A stretch of 64,000 nucleotides of DNA from Thiocapsa marina 5811 (lineage in GTDB: Bacteria > Pseudomonadota > Gammaproteobacteria > Chromatiales > Chromatiaceae): NCBI RefSeq assembly GCF_000223985.1, contig NZ_AFWV01000021.1, forward strand, positions 20,417-84,416, in the 5' to 3' direction. The position numbers and the translations under genes are program-made. The first letter of the stretch is position 1, and each line of letters starts with the position of its first letter. The notes beneath the pieces were generated by a model. That model had not been told where the DNA came from. It made no database searches and saw only the letters and a program-made list of their open reading frames with translations. This document shows positions 18,800 to 28,403 of the stretch, in pieces.

Positions 18800-19702
18800 A
18801 TGAACCCTCGTCTTTACAGCGCCGGGCTTGCGCTCGCCACGGCATTGGCTGCCGGCACTGCAGCGGCCGAAGAGGTCACCCTGACCAACCGAGGCCTCAC
18901 CCTGAACGCCAACCTGGAGACGACCGGCGCCCAATGGCAACAAGGCCCGGTGGTGCTCATGACCCACGGCACGCTCGCCCATGGCGGCATGGAGATCATG
19001 CAGACCCTGCAATCGGCCTTGCAGGAGCGCGGGATCAGCTCGCTGGCGATGACCCTGAGTCTGGGGCTCGACAACCGCAGCGGCATGTATGATTGCGCCG
19101 TGCCTCATACCCACCTGCACACCGACGCCGTGGGCGAGATCGGCGCTTGGCTCGACTGGCTGCAGAGCCAAGGGGTCGAAGAGGTGGCCCTGCTGGGACA
19201 TTCGCGCGGCGGGAATCAGTCGGCCCGTTTCGCGGCCGAGCATCCGGACGCGCCGCTCGACGCCGTGATCCTGATCGCACCGCAGACCTGGAGCGAGGCC
19301 GCTGCGGCGCAGGACTACGCGAAGCGCTACGGCACGTCGTTGGAGTCCCGGCTCGAGCGGGCGCGCCAGCTCGCTTCGGACGGTCGCGGCGCGGAGATGC
19401 TCGAGCCGATCGACTTCATCTATTGTACGGAGACCGCCGCAACCGCCGCCGCCTTTCTCTCCTACTACGCACCCGATCCCCGCATGGACACCCCGAGCCT
19501 AATCCCGGAGATCAAGGCCTCGGTGTTGGTGATCGCCGGCAGCGAGGACGATGTCGTCGACGGACTGGTCGAGACGGTTCAGCCGATAGCGGACGGCGAG
19601 CGCGTCAACCTGATCGTGTTGGACGGCGCCGATCATTTCTTCCGTGATCTTTATGCCGAGGAGATTGCCGACGATGTACAGATGCTGCTCGGCGACAATT
19701 AG
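18800..19702 (+). CDS. exported alpha/beta hydrolase
   Basis: The 300-residue product starts at the ATG at 18800 and has a signal peptide (LYSAGLALATALAAGTAAAEE). The mature part is an alpha/beta hydrolase. It shows VVLMTHGTLAHGG (oxyanion-hole loop), the nucleophile elbow LLGHSRGG, a likely acid in IAGSEDDVVDG, and the catalytic His in LDGADHFF. It resembles the DUF3530/dienelactone hydrolase-like group; its substrate is unknown. It is preceded by a sterol-desaturase scrap, so its original operon seems lost. Confidence 0.8.
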   Translation: MNPRLYSAGLALATALAAGTAAAEEVTLTNRGLTLNANLETTGAQWQQGPVVLMTHGTLAHGGMEIMQTLQSALQERGISSLAMTLSLGLDNRSGMYDCAVPHTHLHTDAVGEIGAWLDWLQSQGVEEVALLGHSRGGNQSARFAAEHPDAPLDAVILIAPQTWSEAAAAQDYAKRYGTSLESRLERARQLASDGRGAEMLEPIDFIYCTETAATAAAFLSYYAPDPRMDTPSLIPEIKASVLVIAGSEDDVVDGLVETVQPIADGERVNLIVLDGADHFFRDLYAEEIADDVQMLLGDN

Positions 19703-19963
19703 AGGGGCGGCGATGGCGCCGGCCGGCTCCGATGTCGGATCGACGAGCGGTCGCCTCGGCGCCGCCGCCCGGGTCTAGCCAACCGCAACAGTCAACCCGC
19801 GGAGCTCCTACGGCGAATATTGACAGCATCTGTACGGTAGTAAAATCCCCGCGATCGCCTAAATTTGTAGCCTGTGCAAGGGCGGGGCACGGACTCCATC
19901 GGGTCACGCGTACAGCATCCACCGTTTTTACTTGTCCTGTAGCCTCTGTCCAATTTGGCGACG

Positions 19964-20851
19964 ATGATCAAAGCTCACTCTCAACGCGTGTTGCAGCCGT
20001 ACTCGGCTCAAGTGCAAATCGCCGAATCCGATGATGCGCGAGCGCTTTCGATGGATGGCGATTTGTGGGAGTTCCATTTTATTTATTCAAACGCTCGCGG
20101 CGGAAAAGCAAGCGTCGGTCGACAGCAGGGCCGCTTTACCAGGGCAGCGCACATTAGGCGGTGCGATCTCGAGCGGGTGATCGAGAACCCGGTCACGGAC
20201 GATGGCCGAGTTGACGAGCGCATCCTTGAGTTGGCGAGGTTTCTGATCGGAGCACGACTGCCGTTCGAGGCGGCCGATCGGTACGAGTACTGGCTCCTCG
20301 ACTCGAAGGACCAATCGCCGCTCGCCTTGATTTTCTCTTGCGTCGACGCCTCGGAGATGGCGTCTTTTCCAAAACTCACCGATTGGGCGGCGCTTCCGGC
20401 TGCTGTCATGCCGATCGAAACGAGCGAAGCCGAGCGCAGCAGGTCACATGGACCCGTAAACTACAGATTGGAACGTTGCGTCGCGGAGCGTGCGGGTAGC
20501 AAACCGAGAGCGCAATGGTTCACCCGGAGGTACCACGAGACCGAGGATTTTCCGCCGTTCTTGGTCCGCGAGGACTGGGAGAGCGAAGAACACGGGGATC
20601 TTTGTCGACGTTACCTGCAACGCCAAGCCCCGCGTTTGTTGATGCTGCATGGAGTTAGTCTCGAGGAGCGGCGCAGAATGGAGTTGGCGGCACGCGCGAA
20701 CGCGCTCGATGTGGCGCGTTTCTATCCGCTGTATCCGGAAATCGCCGATCCCGAGGTGATGGATAAATTGCGGATCGAAGCCCGGCTGCGGATGGCGGCA
20801 GGCGAAACAGCCTATTCGATGGGACGACGGGATGGCGTTCTATACCAATGA
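19964..20851 (+). CDS. hypothetical protein, about 295 aa
   Basis: The frame from the ATG at 19964 encodes a soluble, charged protein. Its N-terminal half has DGDLWEFHFIYSNARGGKAS and a later RYEYWLLDSKDQSPLALIFSCV; its C-terminal half is helical (RRYLQRQAPRLLMLHGVSLE). A similar WEFHF and WLLD layout occurs in uncharacterised proteins of Chromatiaceae, as far as I can judge from memory. I do not recognise a domain. It ends 660 bases before aprM on the same strand. Confidence 0.6.
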   Translation: MIKAHSQRVLQPYSAQVQIAESDDARALSMDGDLWEFHFIYSNARGGKASVGRQQGRFTRAAHIRRCDLERVIENPVTDDGRVDERILELARFLIGARLPFEAADRYEYWLLDSKDQSPLALIFSCVDASEMASFPKLTDWAALPAAVMPIETSEAERSRSHGPVNYRLERCVAERAGSKPRAQWFTRRYHETEDFPPFLVREDWESEEHGDLCRRYLQRQAPRLLMLHGVSLEERRRMELAARANALDVARFYPLYPEIADPEVMDKLRIEARLRMAAGETAYSMGRRDGVLYQ

Positions 20852-21510
20852 TGCAGACGCCTCTGACCTCTCGGTATTGCAGCGAACGATTGCCACCGCG
20901 TTGAAATCGATCATGAACTTTCAGGCCGGCAGTCGCGGAGCCGAGATCGGGCGGTCTGGATCCGCGTCGCACCGCCGGCTTCGGCCTCTGCCTTCTGCGA
21001 TGACTCCGCCGTCCCCGTGTCGATAGACGCCCGAATCCGGCGCCGCTCGAGTGGGCGATCCGACGCGGGGAAGGGTTTGCCGCGCCGACATCGTCTTTGC
21101 GTCGGGTCGTTCCCGGGCGACACAGGTCGTATCGGCGCTCGGGGGGCCGTCGATGATCGGGCCGGATCTCTCGCCAGCGGCGCGTGGAGTGGGTGCGATA
21201 TGCGACGGAACACGAGGGGGGAATGGAAAACCCTTCCGAATCAAAAAGGTCTTTCTCTTTTTCCCATGGACGGCCGGCTCATAAGTAGCAGTTATGCGGC
21301 CCGAAAATGTCTGAGTCGCGCAGCATGTACTGAAACCCTTATACTCCAGCCCCAGTGTCGCCGGGAGGTGCGGAAAATAAGCCGCTGTCCCGGTGGAGCG
21401 GTTCGAAATCCGTTCCTTCGGCATCGCCACTCGACCTGATGCTGGGGCGGATCGGGTCACCGTTTCCTCGAGGTAGCCGAGGCTCACCACCTGTATGGAG
21501 TCACCTTCCA
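20852..21510. other. long leader region upstream of aprM without a gene
   Basis: I find no convincing coding frame in these 659 bases. The end next to aprM carries GTATGGAGTC, a ribosome-binding-site-like GGAG 13 bases before the ATG. The apr promoter is likely here, but I cannot point to a -35/-10 pair. The short open frames on both strands are not supported. Confidence 0.4.
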
Positions 21511-22374
21511 ATGATCGCAAGTAACCCATTCGCGATTGTGTCCGAGAACCTTTCGCTTGATCCGGGCGTCATGCAAGCGTACGTCGTTCTGATGGTCATT
21601 CTGGTCATCGGCGGCACGCTGCTCGACGTCCTGCATAAAAAGAGTGCCAAGTACTTTTTCGAGAAGGGGCAGTCGCTGAAGAAGATTGCCAAGCGTGAAG
21701 TCGGGGCCGGCGAGAAGCTCGGTGTCGCGCTGAGCACGGTGACGAACGAGGTGTTGACCTCGAGCGAGTTCAAGAACCCCGACCGTCGTATCTCGCATCT
21801 GTTCACGATGTACGGCTTCGTCTTCTTCGTGGTGACGACGGCCGTGATGATCTTCGGCCTGCCGGTTGCCGAAGGCGAGGGCTCGGGTTTGGCGCCGCTC
21901 CTGTGGCACTTGGGCGCGCTGTCGATCTGTATCGGCGGTTACTGGTTCTGGTTCAAGATCCGCGTCGACGTGCGCTCCGAGGGTAACGAGTGGTACAACG
22001 TTCATCAGTCCGACATCTTCATCGTCTCGCTCTTGCTGATGGCGACCTTCGCGTTGATCTGGTCCTTCCTGCAATCGACGTCCGGCGCGACCTCCGCATT
22101 GAGCATCATCGCGTTTGTTGTCTTCATCGCCGCATCCACGACGCTCTTCAGCACCATCCTATGGTCGAAGTTTGCGCATATGTTCTTTAAGCCCGCGGCT
22201 GCGTTCCAAAAGAAGGTTGCGGTCGCAGACGGATCTCGCGACAAATTGCCCGAGATCCCGGACTTGTCCAGCACCGAGTGCAAAGAGCGCTATCCGGACA
22301 TCCCGGAGTACATGGGCGCCAATCCGCCGAACATGGGGCTCGGCATCAAACGCGAAGCTCCGGCCCACTACTGA
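21511..22374 (+). CDS. aprM: AprM, membrane anchor of APS reductase
   Basis: The ATG at 21511 opens a 287-residue membrane protein; the frame upstream is non-coding. Several helices are visible, among them AYVVLMVILVIGGTLLDVL near residue 20 and FTMYGFVFFVVTTAVMIFGL. AprM links the cytoplasmic APS reductase AprBA to the membrane quinone pool in purple sulfur bacteria, as an alternative to QmoABC. It is the first gene of the aprMBA operon, with aprB 39 bases downstream. The protein has the usual size and seems complete. Confidence 0.92.
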   Translation: MIASNPFAIVSENLSLDPGVMQAYVVLMVILVIGGTLLDVLHKKSAKYFFEKGQSLKKIAKREVGAGEKLGVALSTVTNEVLTSSEFKNPDRRISHLFTMYGFVFFVVTTAVMIFGLPVAEGEGSGLAPLLWHLGALSICIGGYWFWFKIRVDVRSEGNEWYNVHQSDIFIVSLLLMATFALIWSFLQSTSGATSALSIIAFVVFIAASTTLFSTILWSKFAHMFFKPAAAFQKKVAVADGSRDKLPEIPDLSSTECKERYPDIPEYMGANPPNMGLGIKREAPAHY

Positions 22375-22413
22375 TCTCGCCTTGCGAGCTCAGGTCACGA
22401 AGAGGAACACAAT

Positions 22414-22896
22414 ATGCCAACCTTCGTCTACATGACGCGCTGTGACGGCTGCGGTCAGTGTGTCGATATTTGCCCCTCGGATATCATGCACATCGATCCG
22501 GTGGTGCGCCGCGCCTACAATATCGAGCCCAACATGTGCTGGGAGTGCTACTCCTGCGTGAAGGCTTGTCCGCACAACGCCATCGACGTCCGCGGTTATG
22601 CGGATTTCGCCCCGCTCGGTCATTCGGTCCGGGTGCAACGTGACGAGGAAAAGGGTGTCATCGCTTGGCGGATCATCTTCCGCAATGGCGAAAAGGACAT
22701 GAATCTCCTGGCCCCGATCACGACAAAGCCGTGGGGAAAGCACATTCCTCAATTGTCAGACGCGCCTGCTCCAAGTCAGGAGATGCGCGACGGCGAACTT
22801 CTGTACAACGAGCCGAAGTACCTCCGATTCGATGACGGTGGTTTGCACACACTCGAAGCCGCCGGGCTTCAACTGAAAGTAGGGGTGTACGAATGA
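22414..22896 (+). CDS. aprB: APS reductase beta subunit (ferredoxin-like)
   Basis: The 160-residue protein carries two 4Fe-4S cluster motifs, CDGCGQCVDICP and CWECYSCVKACP, near residues 10-55. The C-terminal part is the tail that in AprB wraps around AprA. AprBA oxidises sulfite and AMP to adenylylsulfate during sulfide oxidation, passing electrons through these clusters. GAAGAGGAAC upstream of the ATG is a good ribosome-binding site. It overlaps aprA by 4 bases. Confidence 0.96.
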   Translation: MPTFVYMTRCDGCGQCVDICPSDIMHIDPVVRRAYNIEPNMCWECYSCVKACPHNAIDVRGYADFAPLGHSVRVQRDEEKGVIAWRIIFRNGEKDMNLLAPITTKPWGKHIPQLSDAPAPSQEMRDGELLYNEPKYLRFDDGGLHTLEAAGLQLKVGVYE

Positions 22897-24779
22897 TGGG
22901 CTACAAGACAGTCGTTGAGGACGGCATCGACATCCTGGTTTGCGGTGCAGGGCTCGGCGGTACCGGTGCCGCCTTCGAGGCCCGCTACTGGGGCAAAGAC
23001 AAGAAGATCGTCATCGCCGAAAAGGCGAACATCGATCGCTCCGGCGCGGTGGCTCAGGGTCTATACGCCATCAACTGCTATATGGGCACCCGTTTCGGGG
23101 AGAATAACCCCGAAGACCACGTTCGTTACGCGCGCATCGACCTGATGGGCATGGTCCGCGAAGACCTCCTGTTCGATATGGCACGCCACGTCGACTCGAC
23201 TGTGCACCAGTTCGAGGAATGGGGTCTGCCCTTGATGCGCAACCCGAAGACGGGCGCGTATCAGCGCGAAGGGCGCTGGCAGATCATGATCCACGGCGAG
23301 TCGTACAAGCCGATCGTCGCCGAGGCTGCCAAGAAGTCTGCCGACAAGGTCTTCAATCGTGTCTGCGTGACCCATCTGTTGATGGACGAATCCAAAGAGA
23401 ACCGCGTTGCCGGGGCCGTCGGATTCAATGTACGCACCGGCAACTACCACGTGTTCAAGTCCAAGGCAGTGGTCGTTGCGGCAGGCGGAGCGTCGAACAT
23501 CTTCAAGCCACGTTCCGTCGGCGAGGGTGCCGGCCGCGTTTGGTATGCACCTTGGTCTTCGGGCTCCGCCTATGGGCTCATGATCGGTGCCGGCGCTAAG
23601 ATGACCCAGATGGAGAACAGAATCGTTCTCGCGCGCTTCAAAGACGGATACGGTCCGGTCGGTGCGTACTTCCTGCACCTCAAGACCTATACGCAAAACG
23701 GCATGGGCGAAGAGTACGAGTCCAAGTGGTTCCCCGCCCTGGAAAAAATGGTCGGTAAGCGCTATCTGGACGTCGAGGCGTCGCACCTTTCGCATCGCCC
23801 GATTCCCACCTGTCTGCGGAATCACGCGTTCATCAACGAGGTCAACGCGGGCCGCGGTCCGATCCACATGGTGACGATGGAAGCGTTCCAGGACCCGCAT
23901 CTCGAAGAGATCGGCTGGCACAACTTCTTGGGCATGACCGTCGGCCAGGCCGTGTTGTGGGCAGCGACGGATGTCGACCCCAAGTACGAAAACCCGGAGC
24001 TCACCACCTCCGAACCTTACGTGATGGGCTCTCACGCCACCGGTTGCGGTGCCTGGTGCTCAGGTCCCGAAGACATATCCCCGCCGGATTACTTCTGGGG
24101 CTACAACCGAATGACGACCGTGGAAGGTCTGTTCGGTGCCGGTGACGCTGTCGGTGGTACGCCGCACGCATTCTCCTCCGGCTCGTTCACGGAAGGCCGG
24201 CTTGCAGCCAAGGCGGCCTGCAAGTACATCGATGACGGGAAGGCCGAGGGTATCCGCGTCTCCGATGAGCAGATCAATCGGCGCAAGGAAGAGGTCTACA
24301 AGCCGATGGAGCACTACAAGATCTATCGGAACGAGATCACCGCCGGCTCGGTCAATCCGAACTATATCAACCCGCGTCAGGGGTTGGATCGCCTGCAGAA
24401 GCTGATGGACGAGTATTGCGGCGGAGTGACGGTCAGCTACATGACCAACGAGAAGCTGCTGAATATCGGTCTCAAGAAACTCAAGCTCCTGGAAGAGGAC
24501 CTCGAGAAGATCGCTGCGGAGAATGTTCACGAGCTGCTGCGGGCTTGGGAGCTGAAGCATCGCCACCTCACTTCCGAGGCTGTCATGCATCACACGCTGT
24601 TCCGCAAAGAGACCCGCTGGCCCGGCTACTACTATCGCGGTGACGCGATGAAGGTGGATGACGATAACTGGCATGTGCTCACCGTCTCCCGCCGGGATCC
24701 CGAGACCGGCGAGTACACGATGGAGAAAGCACCGTGCTATCACCTGATCGAGGACAAGCACGAAGCTAAGGCTGCATAA
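22893..24779 (+). CDS. aprA: APS reductase alpha subunit (FAD)
   Basis: The 628-residue flavoprotein belongs to the fumarate reductase/succinate dehydrogenase family. The FAD-binding start is ILVCGAGLGGTGAAFEARYW, and the conserved RSGAVAQGLYAINCYMG segment and the late GAGDAVGGTPHAFSSGSFTEG segment are present. The size is normal for AprA. It catalyses the AMP-dependent oxidation of sulfite to APS in the cytoplasm. The start overlaps the aprB stop (ATGATG), so the two subunits are translationally coupled. A hairpin terminator follows. Confidence 0.97.
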   Translation: MMGYKTVVEDGIDILVCGAGLGGTGAAFEARYWGKDKKIVIAEKANIDRSGAVAQGLYAINCYMGTRFGENNPEDHVRYARIDLMGMVREDLLFDMARHVDSTVHQFEEWGLPLMRNPKTGAYQREGRWQIMIHGESYKPIVAEAAKKSADKVFNRVCVTHLLMDESKENRVAGAVGFNVRTGNYHVFKSKAVVVAAGGASNIFKPRSVGEGAGRVWYAPWSSGSAYGLMIGAGAKMTQMENRIVLARFKDGYGPVGAYFLHLKTYTQNGMGEEYESKWFPALEKMVGKRYLDVEASHLSHRPIPTCLRNHAFINEVNAGRGPIHMVTMEAFQDPHLEEIGWHNFLGMTVGQAVLWAATDVDPKYENPELTTSEPYVMGSHATGCGAWCSGPEDISPPDYFWGYNRMTTVEGLFGAGDAVGGTPHAFSSGSFTEGRLAAKAACKYIDDGKAEGIRVSDEQINRRKEEVYKPMEHYKIYRNEITAGSVNPNYINPRQGLDRLQKLMDEYCGGVTVSYMTNEKLLNIGLKKLKLLEEDLEKIAAENVHELLRAWELKHRHLTSEAVMHHTLFRKETRWPGYYYRGDAMKVDDDNWHVLTVSRRDPETGEYTMEKAPCYHLIEDKHEAKAA

Positions 24780-24792
24780 GCCTCTGCGCAAG

Positions 24793-24830
24793 CCGAGGCC
24801 CCGGAACCGGGGTCTCGGGCTTCTTCTTTC
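24793..24830 (+). terminator. Rho-independent terminator of aprMBA
   Basis: A GC-rich stem begins GCCGAGGCCCCGG, has an AA loop, and closes with CCGGGGTCTCGGGC. The following TTCTTCTTTC is T-rich. It lies 13 bases after the aprA stop. Confidence 0.85.
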
Positions 24831-25000
24831 GGTACGACCACGCTTGTTGGACGAGCGCCAGGCTGAGAGGTATGGGCGCTCGTGTAGTCGCCACCCAAAA
24901 TGCCCGGTGTCTATCCGAGTCGTTCGATCGCTGTAAAGCCGGCGGCCGAGGCTTCAGCTCCTAACAAGATTGCCGAGACGCACACCGATGGCGATGCGAA

Positions 25001-25351
25001 ATGAACATTAACGATAAATCGGACGAGGAGATACTCGAGATCGCTCATCCGATGTGGGACGAGCTGGTTCAGTTCTCGAACAAGGGGCAATACGGAAAAT
25101 TTATCAGGAAGTTCTCGTACGAGCTGCTGCTCGGTTTAAACGAGGTCGAGCTTGGTAAGCAGTTCGCGCACAGCGAATTGTCCAGAAACCTGGTCGAAGA
25201 GCGCGACTTTCTTGGTCTTATTCGGCGTGGCGAGCATGTCACTGTTCTCTATCGCATGCGAAGTACGACGAAGGAAGGGGAGTGGCTGGGACGAATGGTT
25301 CTCGGCTATGAAAAAGGCGAGGTGCGTATTTTCGCCGTGTCGATTTTCTGA
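25001..25351 (+). CDS. small hypothetical protein next to apr genes
   Basis: This 116-residue soluble protein (MNINDKSDEEILEIAHPMWD) has a likely alpha+beta fold resembling NTF2/SnoaL-like proteins, with YGKFIRKFSYELLLGLNEVE and ending GEVRIFAVSIF. The family is not recognised with certainty. It is followed 5 bases later by a SlyD-like FKBP gene and then two more small genes on the same strand, so an operon is likely. The apr terminator separates it from aprA. Confidence 0.65.
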   Translation: MNINDKSDEEILEIAHPMWDELVQFSNKGQYGKFIRKFSYELLLGLNEVELGKQFAHSELSRNLVEERDFLGLIRRGEHVTVLYRMRSTTKEGEWLGRMVLGYEKGEVRIFAVSIF

Positions 25352-25356
25352 GAGTC

Positions 25357-25866
25357 ATGACAGATATCATCCAACATAACAAGTACGTCGAGCTCAAGTA
25401 CCGAGTCGTCGACGCCAAGAGCGGCCAAGTCTTAACGGCTGTCGATTTTCCGTTGGGCTATGTCCACGGTGTCAACGACGTGCTCTCATCCCAAGTCATG
25501 GCAGAGCTCGAGGGCAGAGCAGTCGGTGATGCGATAACGGTCGAGCTCGACAGCAACACCTTGTTCGGTTCTCGGGACGAGTCTCTCGTCGTAACGGACT
25601 ACATCGAGAACGTTCCCGAAGAGTACCGAGAGGTCGGTACCACGATTCTCATGGAGAACGAGCAGGGCGAGACGAAGACGTTCCTGGTCACGCGAGTCGA
25701 CGAGAAGACAGTGACCATTGACGGCAATAATCCGTTGTGTGGACGAGACGTCGTGTTCGAGCTTGAGATATTGTCGGTCCGCGATGCCACGGAGGCAGAG
25801 GTGGCAGCCGGCGGCAAGGTCGAAATGCCGCCTGCGGTAACGGGCATGAAATCCGTATCCCTCTAG
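25357..25866 (+). CDS. SlyD-like FKBP peptidyl-prolyl isomerase (copy 1)
   Basis: The 169-residue protein has an SlyD-type FKBP fold. The N-terminal strands KYVELKYRVVDAKSGQVL and the motif VHGVNDVLSSQVMAELEG are followed by the inserted-flap region GSRDESLVVTDYI, and the domain closes with DGNNPLCGRDVVFELEIL. Such proteins help fold or deliver metals to proteins. The His-rich tail of true SlyD is missing. A second, clearly similar copy is encoded on the opposite strand at 26717-27214. Confidence 0.85.
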   Translation: MTDIIQHNKYVELKYRVVDAKSGQVLTAVDFPLGYVHGVNDVLSSQVMAELEGRAVGDAITVELDSNTLFGSRDESLVVTDYIENVPEEYREVGTTILMENEQGETKTFLVTRVDEKTVTIDGNNPLCGRDVVFELEILSVRDATEAEVAAGGKVEMPPAVTGMKSVSL

Positions 25867-25918
25867 CGAACCAGCGAAAAAGACGAGAGTCAGAGCTTCC
25901 CCCTATGAGTAAAAAAGA

Positions 25919-26239
25919 ATGCAGCTGAACCTCGATCCGACGCTATTTGACGAACAGCAATTCATCCTCGTCCGCGAGCTGGTTCAGAGTATCAGAGTCA
26001 AGTTGCAGGAAGCGGGCTTGAGTGGTGAAAATCTGGAAGACGCGACAGCGAGCATCGCGTTCAGTGTCGCCAGTACGCTCGATGACACGGCGGCGATTGA
26101 AGTCGACGGGATGGAGGTCCATCCGTATCTGACATTTCGCACGTCGGATGAAGAGTTAACGCACTGCGGTGAAAACTCGTACACGCATGAGTTCGTGTAT
26201 GAGGCCCTGCAAATTCTGTCCAAAAGACCAACCGAATGA
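25919..26239 (+). CDS. small hypothetical protein
   Basis: The 106-residue acidic protein (MQLNLDPTLFDEQQFILVRE) is soluble and mainly helical at the start. Its end is beta-rich and contains HCGENSYTHEFVYEAL. It belongs to no family I recognise. It follows the first SlyD-like gene by 52 bases and is followed by a 53-residue gene. Confidence 0.6.
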   Translation: MQLNLDPTLFDEQQFILVRELVQSIRVKLQEAGLSGENLEDATASIAFSVASTLDDTAAIEVDGMEVHPYLTFRTSDEELTHCGENSYTHEFVYEALQILSKRPTE

Positions 26240-26420
26240 TCATGCTTGGGTCGCGGTTCATTTCGAGTCCGCTGCAAGGCTGTCGTCGATGCGCCCTCTT
26301 CGCGAGGGATCGCACGGGTCGCGGCCAGTCAAGTGTTGATATTGGTTCCCTGACCGGCGCCCGCGGTATCGTTGGCGCGCTCCGTTCAGTCCACAGTGGC
26401 ATGTCTAGAGAAGGTGACTT

Positions 26421-26582
26421 ATGAGCGAACAATCCAAGACCAGACCAAAGGTTCCGGAAGGTAAGGTGCGTTTCCACAGGACCAAGCAAATGGAACCCAA
26501 CGAGAAGGGTTTTGTCGGATACCAGACGATCTGGGAAACGCTTCAGAAAGAGGTCGAGTACAAGGCCCCGAAGCGGCCCTAG
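26421..26582 (+). CDS. 53-residue hypothetical protein
   Basis: A short open frame starts at ATG 26421 after AGAAGGTGACTT, a good ribosome-binding site. It encodes MSEQSKTRPKVPEGKVRFHR, then continues to YQTIWETLQKEVEY and ends KAPKRP. The codon usage is like that of the neighbours. The function is unknown. Confidence 0.5.
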   Translation: MSEQSKTRPKVPEGKVRFHRTKQMEPNEKGFVGYQTIWETLQKEVEYKAPKRP

Positions 26583-26716
26583 TCTTCTCCGGGGCATGAG
26601 GCTTGCCGGGTTGTCGGCGGCCTCAAACCCCCCGCGGCCTCACACCCCCGCGAGGATCAAGCGGTCGGGGAACTCCTTCAGTCTGTTTCGGTGTCTCGAT
26701 CGTCCAAGCCGACAAA

Positions 26717-27214
26717 TCATCCCTCGGGAGTTTCCTCGGCTTTCCCCCCGTACGCTTTCTCTTCGTCCGTCGCATCGCGAACCAACAGGACTTTCACCTG
26801 GTAGATGACCTCCCTGCCGCAGAGCGGGTTGTTGCCATCGAACGTGATCTTGTCCCCTTCGATTTTGGTCACCAAGAAACTTTTCATTTGACCGAGATTG
26901 TTCTCCATCAGAATCCGGGTGCCGACCTGGCGATACTCGCGCGGCACGAGAGCGACCTTCTCGGTGACAACGAGTGATTCGTCCCTTGCACCGTACAACG
27001 CATTGCAGTCGACCAGTAGGTCGACCCGTTGACCTTGAGTCTTGCCCACAAGCTCGCGGGTGATGATCGGCGCCAATATCTCGTTTACCCCGTGAACGTA
27101 GTTGAGCGGGCGCGAGATCTCCGTCAGGACATCTCCGGTTGTGCTGTCGCGCACGAGGTAGGTCAGCTCGACATACTTGCCGTCGGTAATGGTATTGGTG
27201 CTGGTTTCGGTCAT
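26717..27214 (-). CDS. SlyD-like FKBP peptidyl-prolyl isomerase (copy 2)
   Basis: The 165-residue protein is a paralogue of the product of 25357-25866: it shares VHGVNEIL, ARDESLVVTEKV, ILMENNLGQMKSFLVTKIEG and DGNNPLCGREV with it. Like copy 1 it lacks a His-rich tail and has a short charged end (EEKAYGGKAEETPEG). It is transcribed towards the small-gene cluster that contains copy 1. Confidence 0.83.
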   Translation of the reverse strand: MTETSTNTITDGKYVELTYLVRDSTTGDVLTEISRPLNYVHGVNEILAPIITRELVGKTQGQRVDLLVDCNALYGARDESLVVTEKVALVPREYRQVGTRILMENNLGQMKSFLVTKIEGDKITFDGNNPLCGREVIYQVKVLLVRDATDEEKAYGGKAEETPEG

Positions 27215-27398
27215 GGTGAGGTTCGCTCGTTCTTTTGTGTTTCAACGACAGGGTCATGCGGCCGGTTTGAAGTCATACGCTCCGCCGCTCATGATGACAT
27301 GCGAACGACTTGTTTTCGATTGAGCCGATGCAACGCCGCTCATGGCGGAATGCCTGAGACCCGGTCGGTCGGCCGGGGTAATGGTCGGCAAGGCGGCC

Positions 27399-28403
27399 TC
27401 AAAGATAGCGCTGGGCGGCGGAAACGAAGTCCTCCTGGTGGGGCAGCTCTCGCGGGTCGATCGCGACCGGCAGGACGACGGCGCGCGCACCGAGGGCGCT
27501 TTGGAGCTCGTGGAGGACCATGACGCGAGCCGAGGGGTCGTCGGGATCACGCAGGATGTTCATTGGTCCCAGGCAGAGCTGGATGTCCTCCGACCACACC
27601 TGATGCTCGGCCTCTGCGAGACGGTCGGCAACAATCTCCAGATGGGCCTTCAATAGACCCGTGTCTGCGCCGAGCATCTGCAAGTGTTGCGAAACGGCGT
27701 CGAATTCGGCTTGGATTCCGGCCGCGTCCGGGTCGTCCGGACTCGGTTGATCGAAACTCAGCGTCCCGCGTTGCATGTTGCGCAGCTGACGCCGCAGCAG
27801 ATCGCACTGGCGTGTGAGATCCGCACGCTCGACCTGTGCCTCGGCGATCCGGGCTAGGGCGAGGGCGAGCAGATGATCGAAGGCACGCCGCTTGAGAAAG
27901 CGCCTGCACTCCTCGTCCATGGCCCGGGGCTCCAGCAGGTGGTGTCCGGAGAAGCTGACCGTCACTTGGGCGACGTCGCGGCGCACCTGGTCACCCACCA
28001 CGTCCATCCCGAGGATGTTTCTCTCCTCCCGACGCGCCATGAGAAGGGCCGTCACCCGCTCGGCACCACGCCCCTCGTTCCCGGAAAGATACTCCGACAG
28101 GGCCCGGTCGCGGGCGAAGACTTGCAGCATCTCCTCGCCAGAGGCGAACAGCGCCGAAAGCCGCGGATCGTTGCGATAGTCGCCGAGTCCGGCCGCCACG
28201 GTCGCAGGGATGCCGTCCACGAGGGCCACTACATGGTCGATCGCGTGGATGACGGGTTTTCGCAGCCGCTTGCGGTAACCGGGGACCAGTCGCAACCGGG
28301 GGTCGGTGCCGTCCACGGTGCGCTCGATGGCCATCTCGATCAGAGACTCGGGATAGTGTCCGACGGCCTCGCGGCCGCCGAAGATGGATTGAAAGAGCTT
28401 CAT
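27399..28403 (-). CDS. hypothetical protein coupled to the SulP transporter
   Basis: The 334-residue soluble protein (MKLFQSIFGGREAVGHYPES) starts on the last bases of the SulP gene (4-base overlap), so its translation is coupled to that gene. It is largely helical, with a possible coiled coil in RADLTRQCDLLRRQLRNMQR, and has no membrane segment. I do not recognise a family. The tight pairing suggests a partner or regulator of the transporter. Confidence 0.7.
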   Translation of the reverse strand: MKLFQSIFGGREAVGHYPESLIEMAIERTVDGTDPRLRLVPGYRKRLRKPVIHAIDHVVALVDGIPATVAAGLGDYRNDPRLSALFASGEEMLQVFARDRALSEYLSGNEGRGAERVTALLMARREERNILGMDVVGDQVRRDVAQVTVSFSGHHLLEPRAMDEECRRFLKRRAFDHLLALALARIAEAQVERADLTRQCDLLRRQLRNMQRGTLSFDQPSPDDPDAAGIQAEFDAVSQHLQMLGADTGLLKAHLEIVADRLAEAEHQVWSEDIQLCLGPMNILRDPDDPSARVMVLHELQSALGARAVVLPVAIDPRELPHQEDFVSAAQRYL

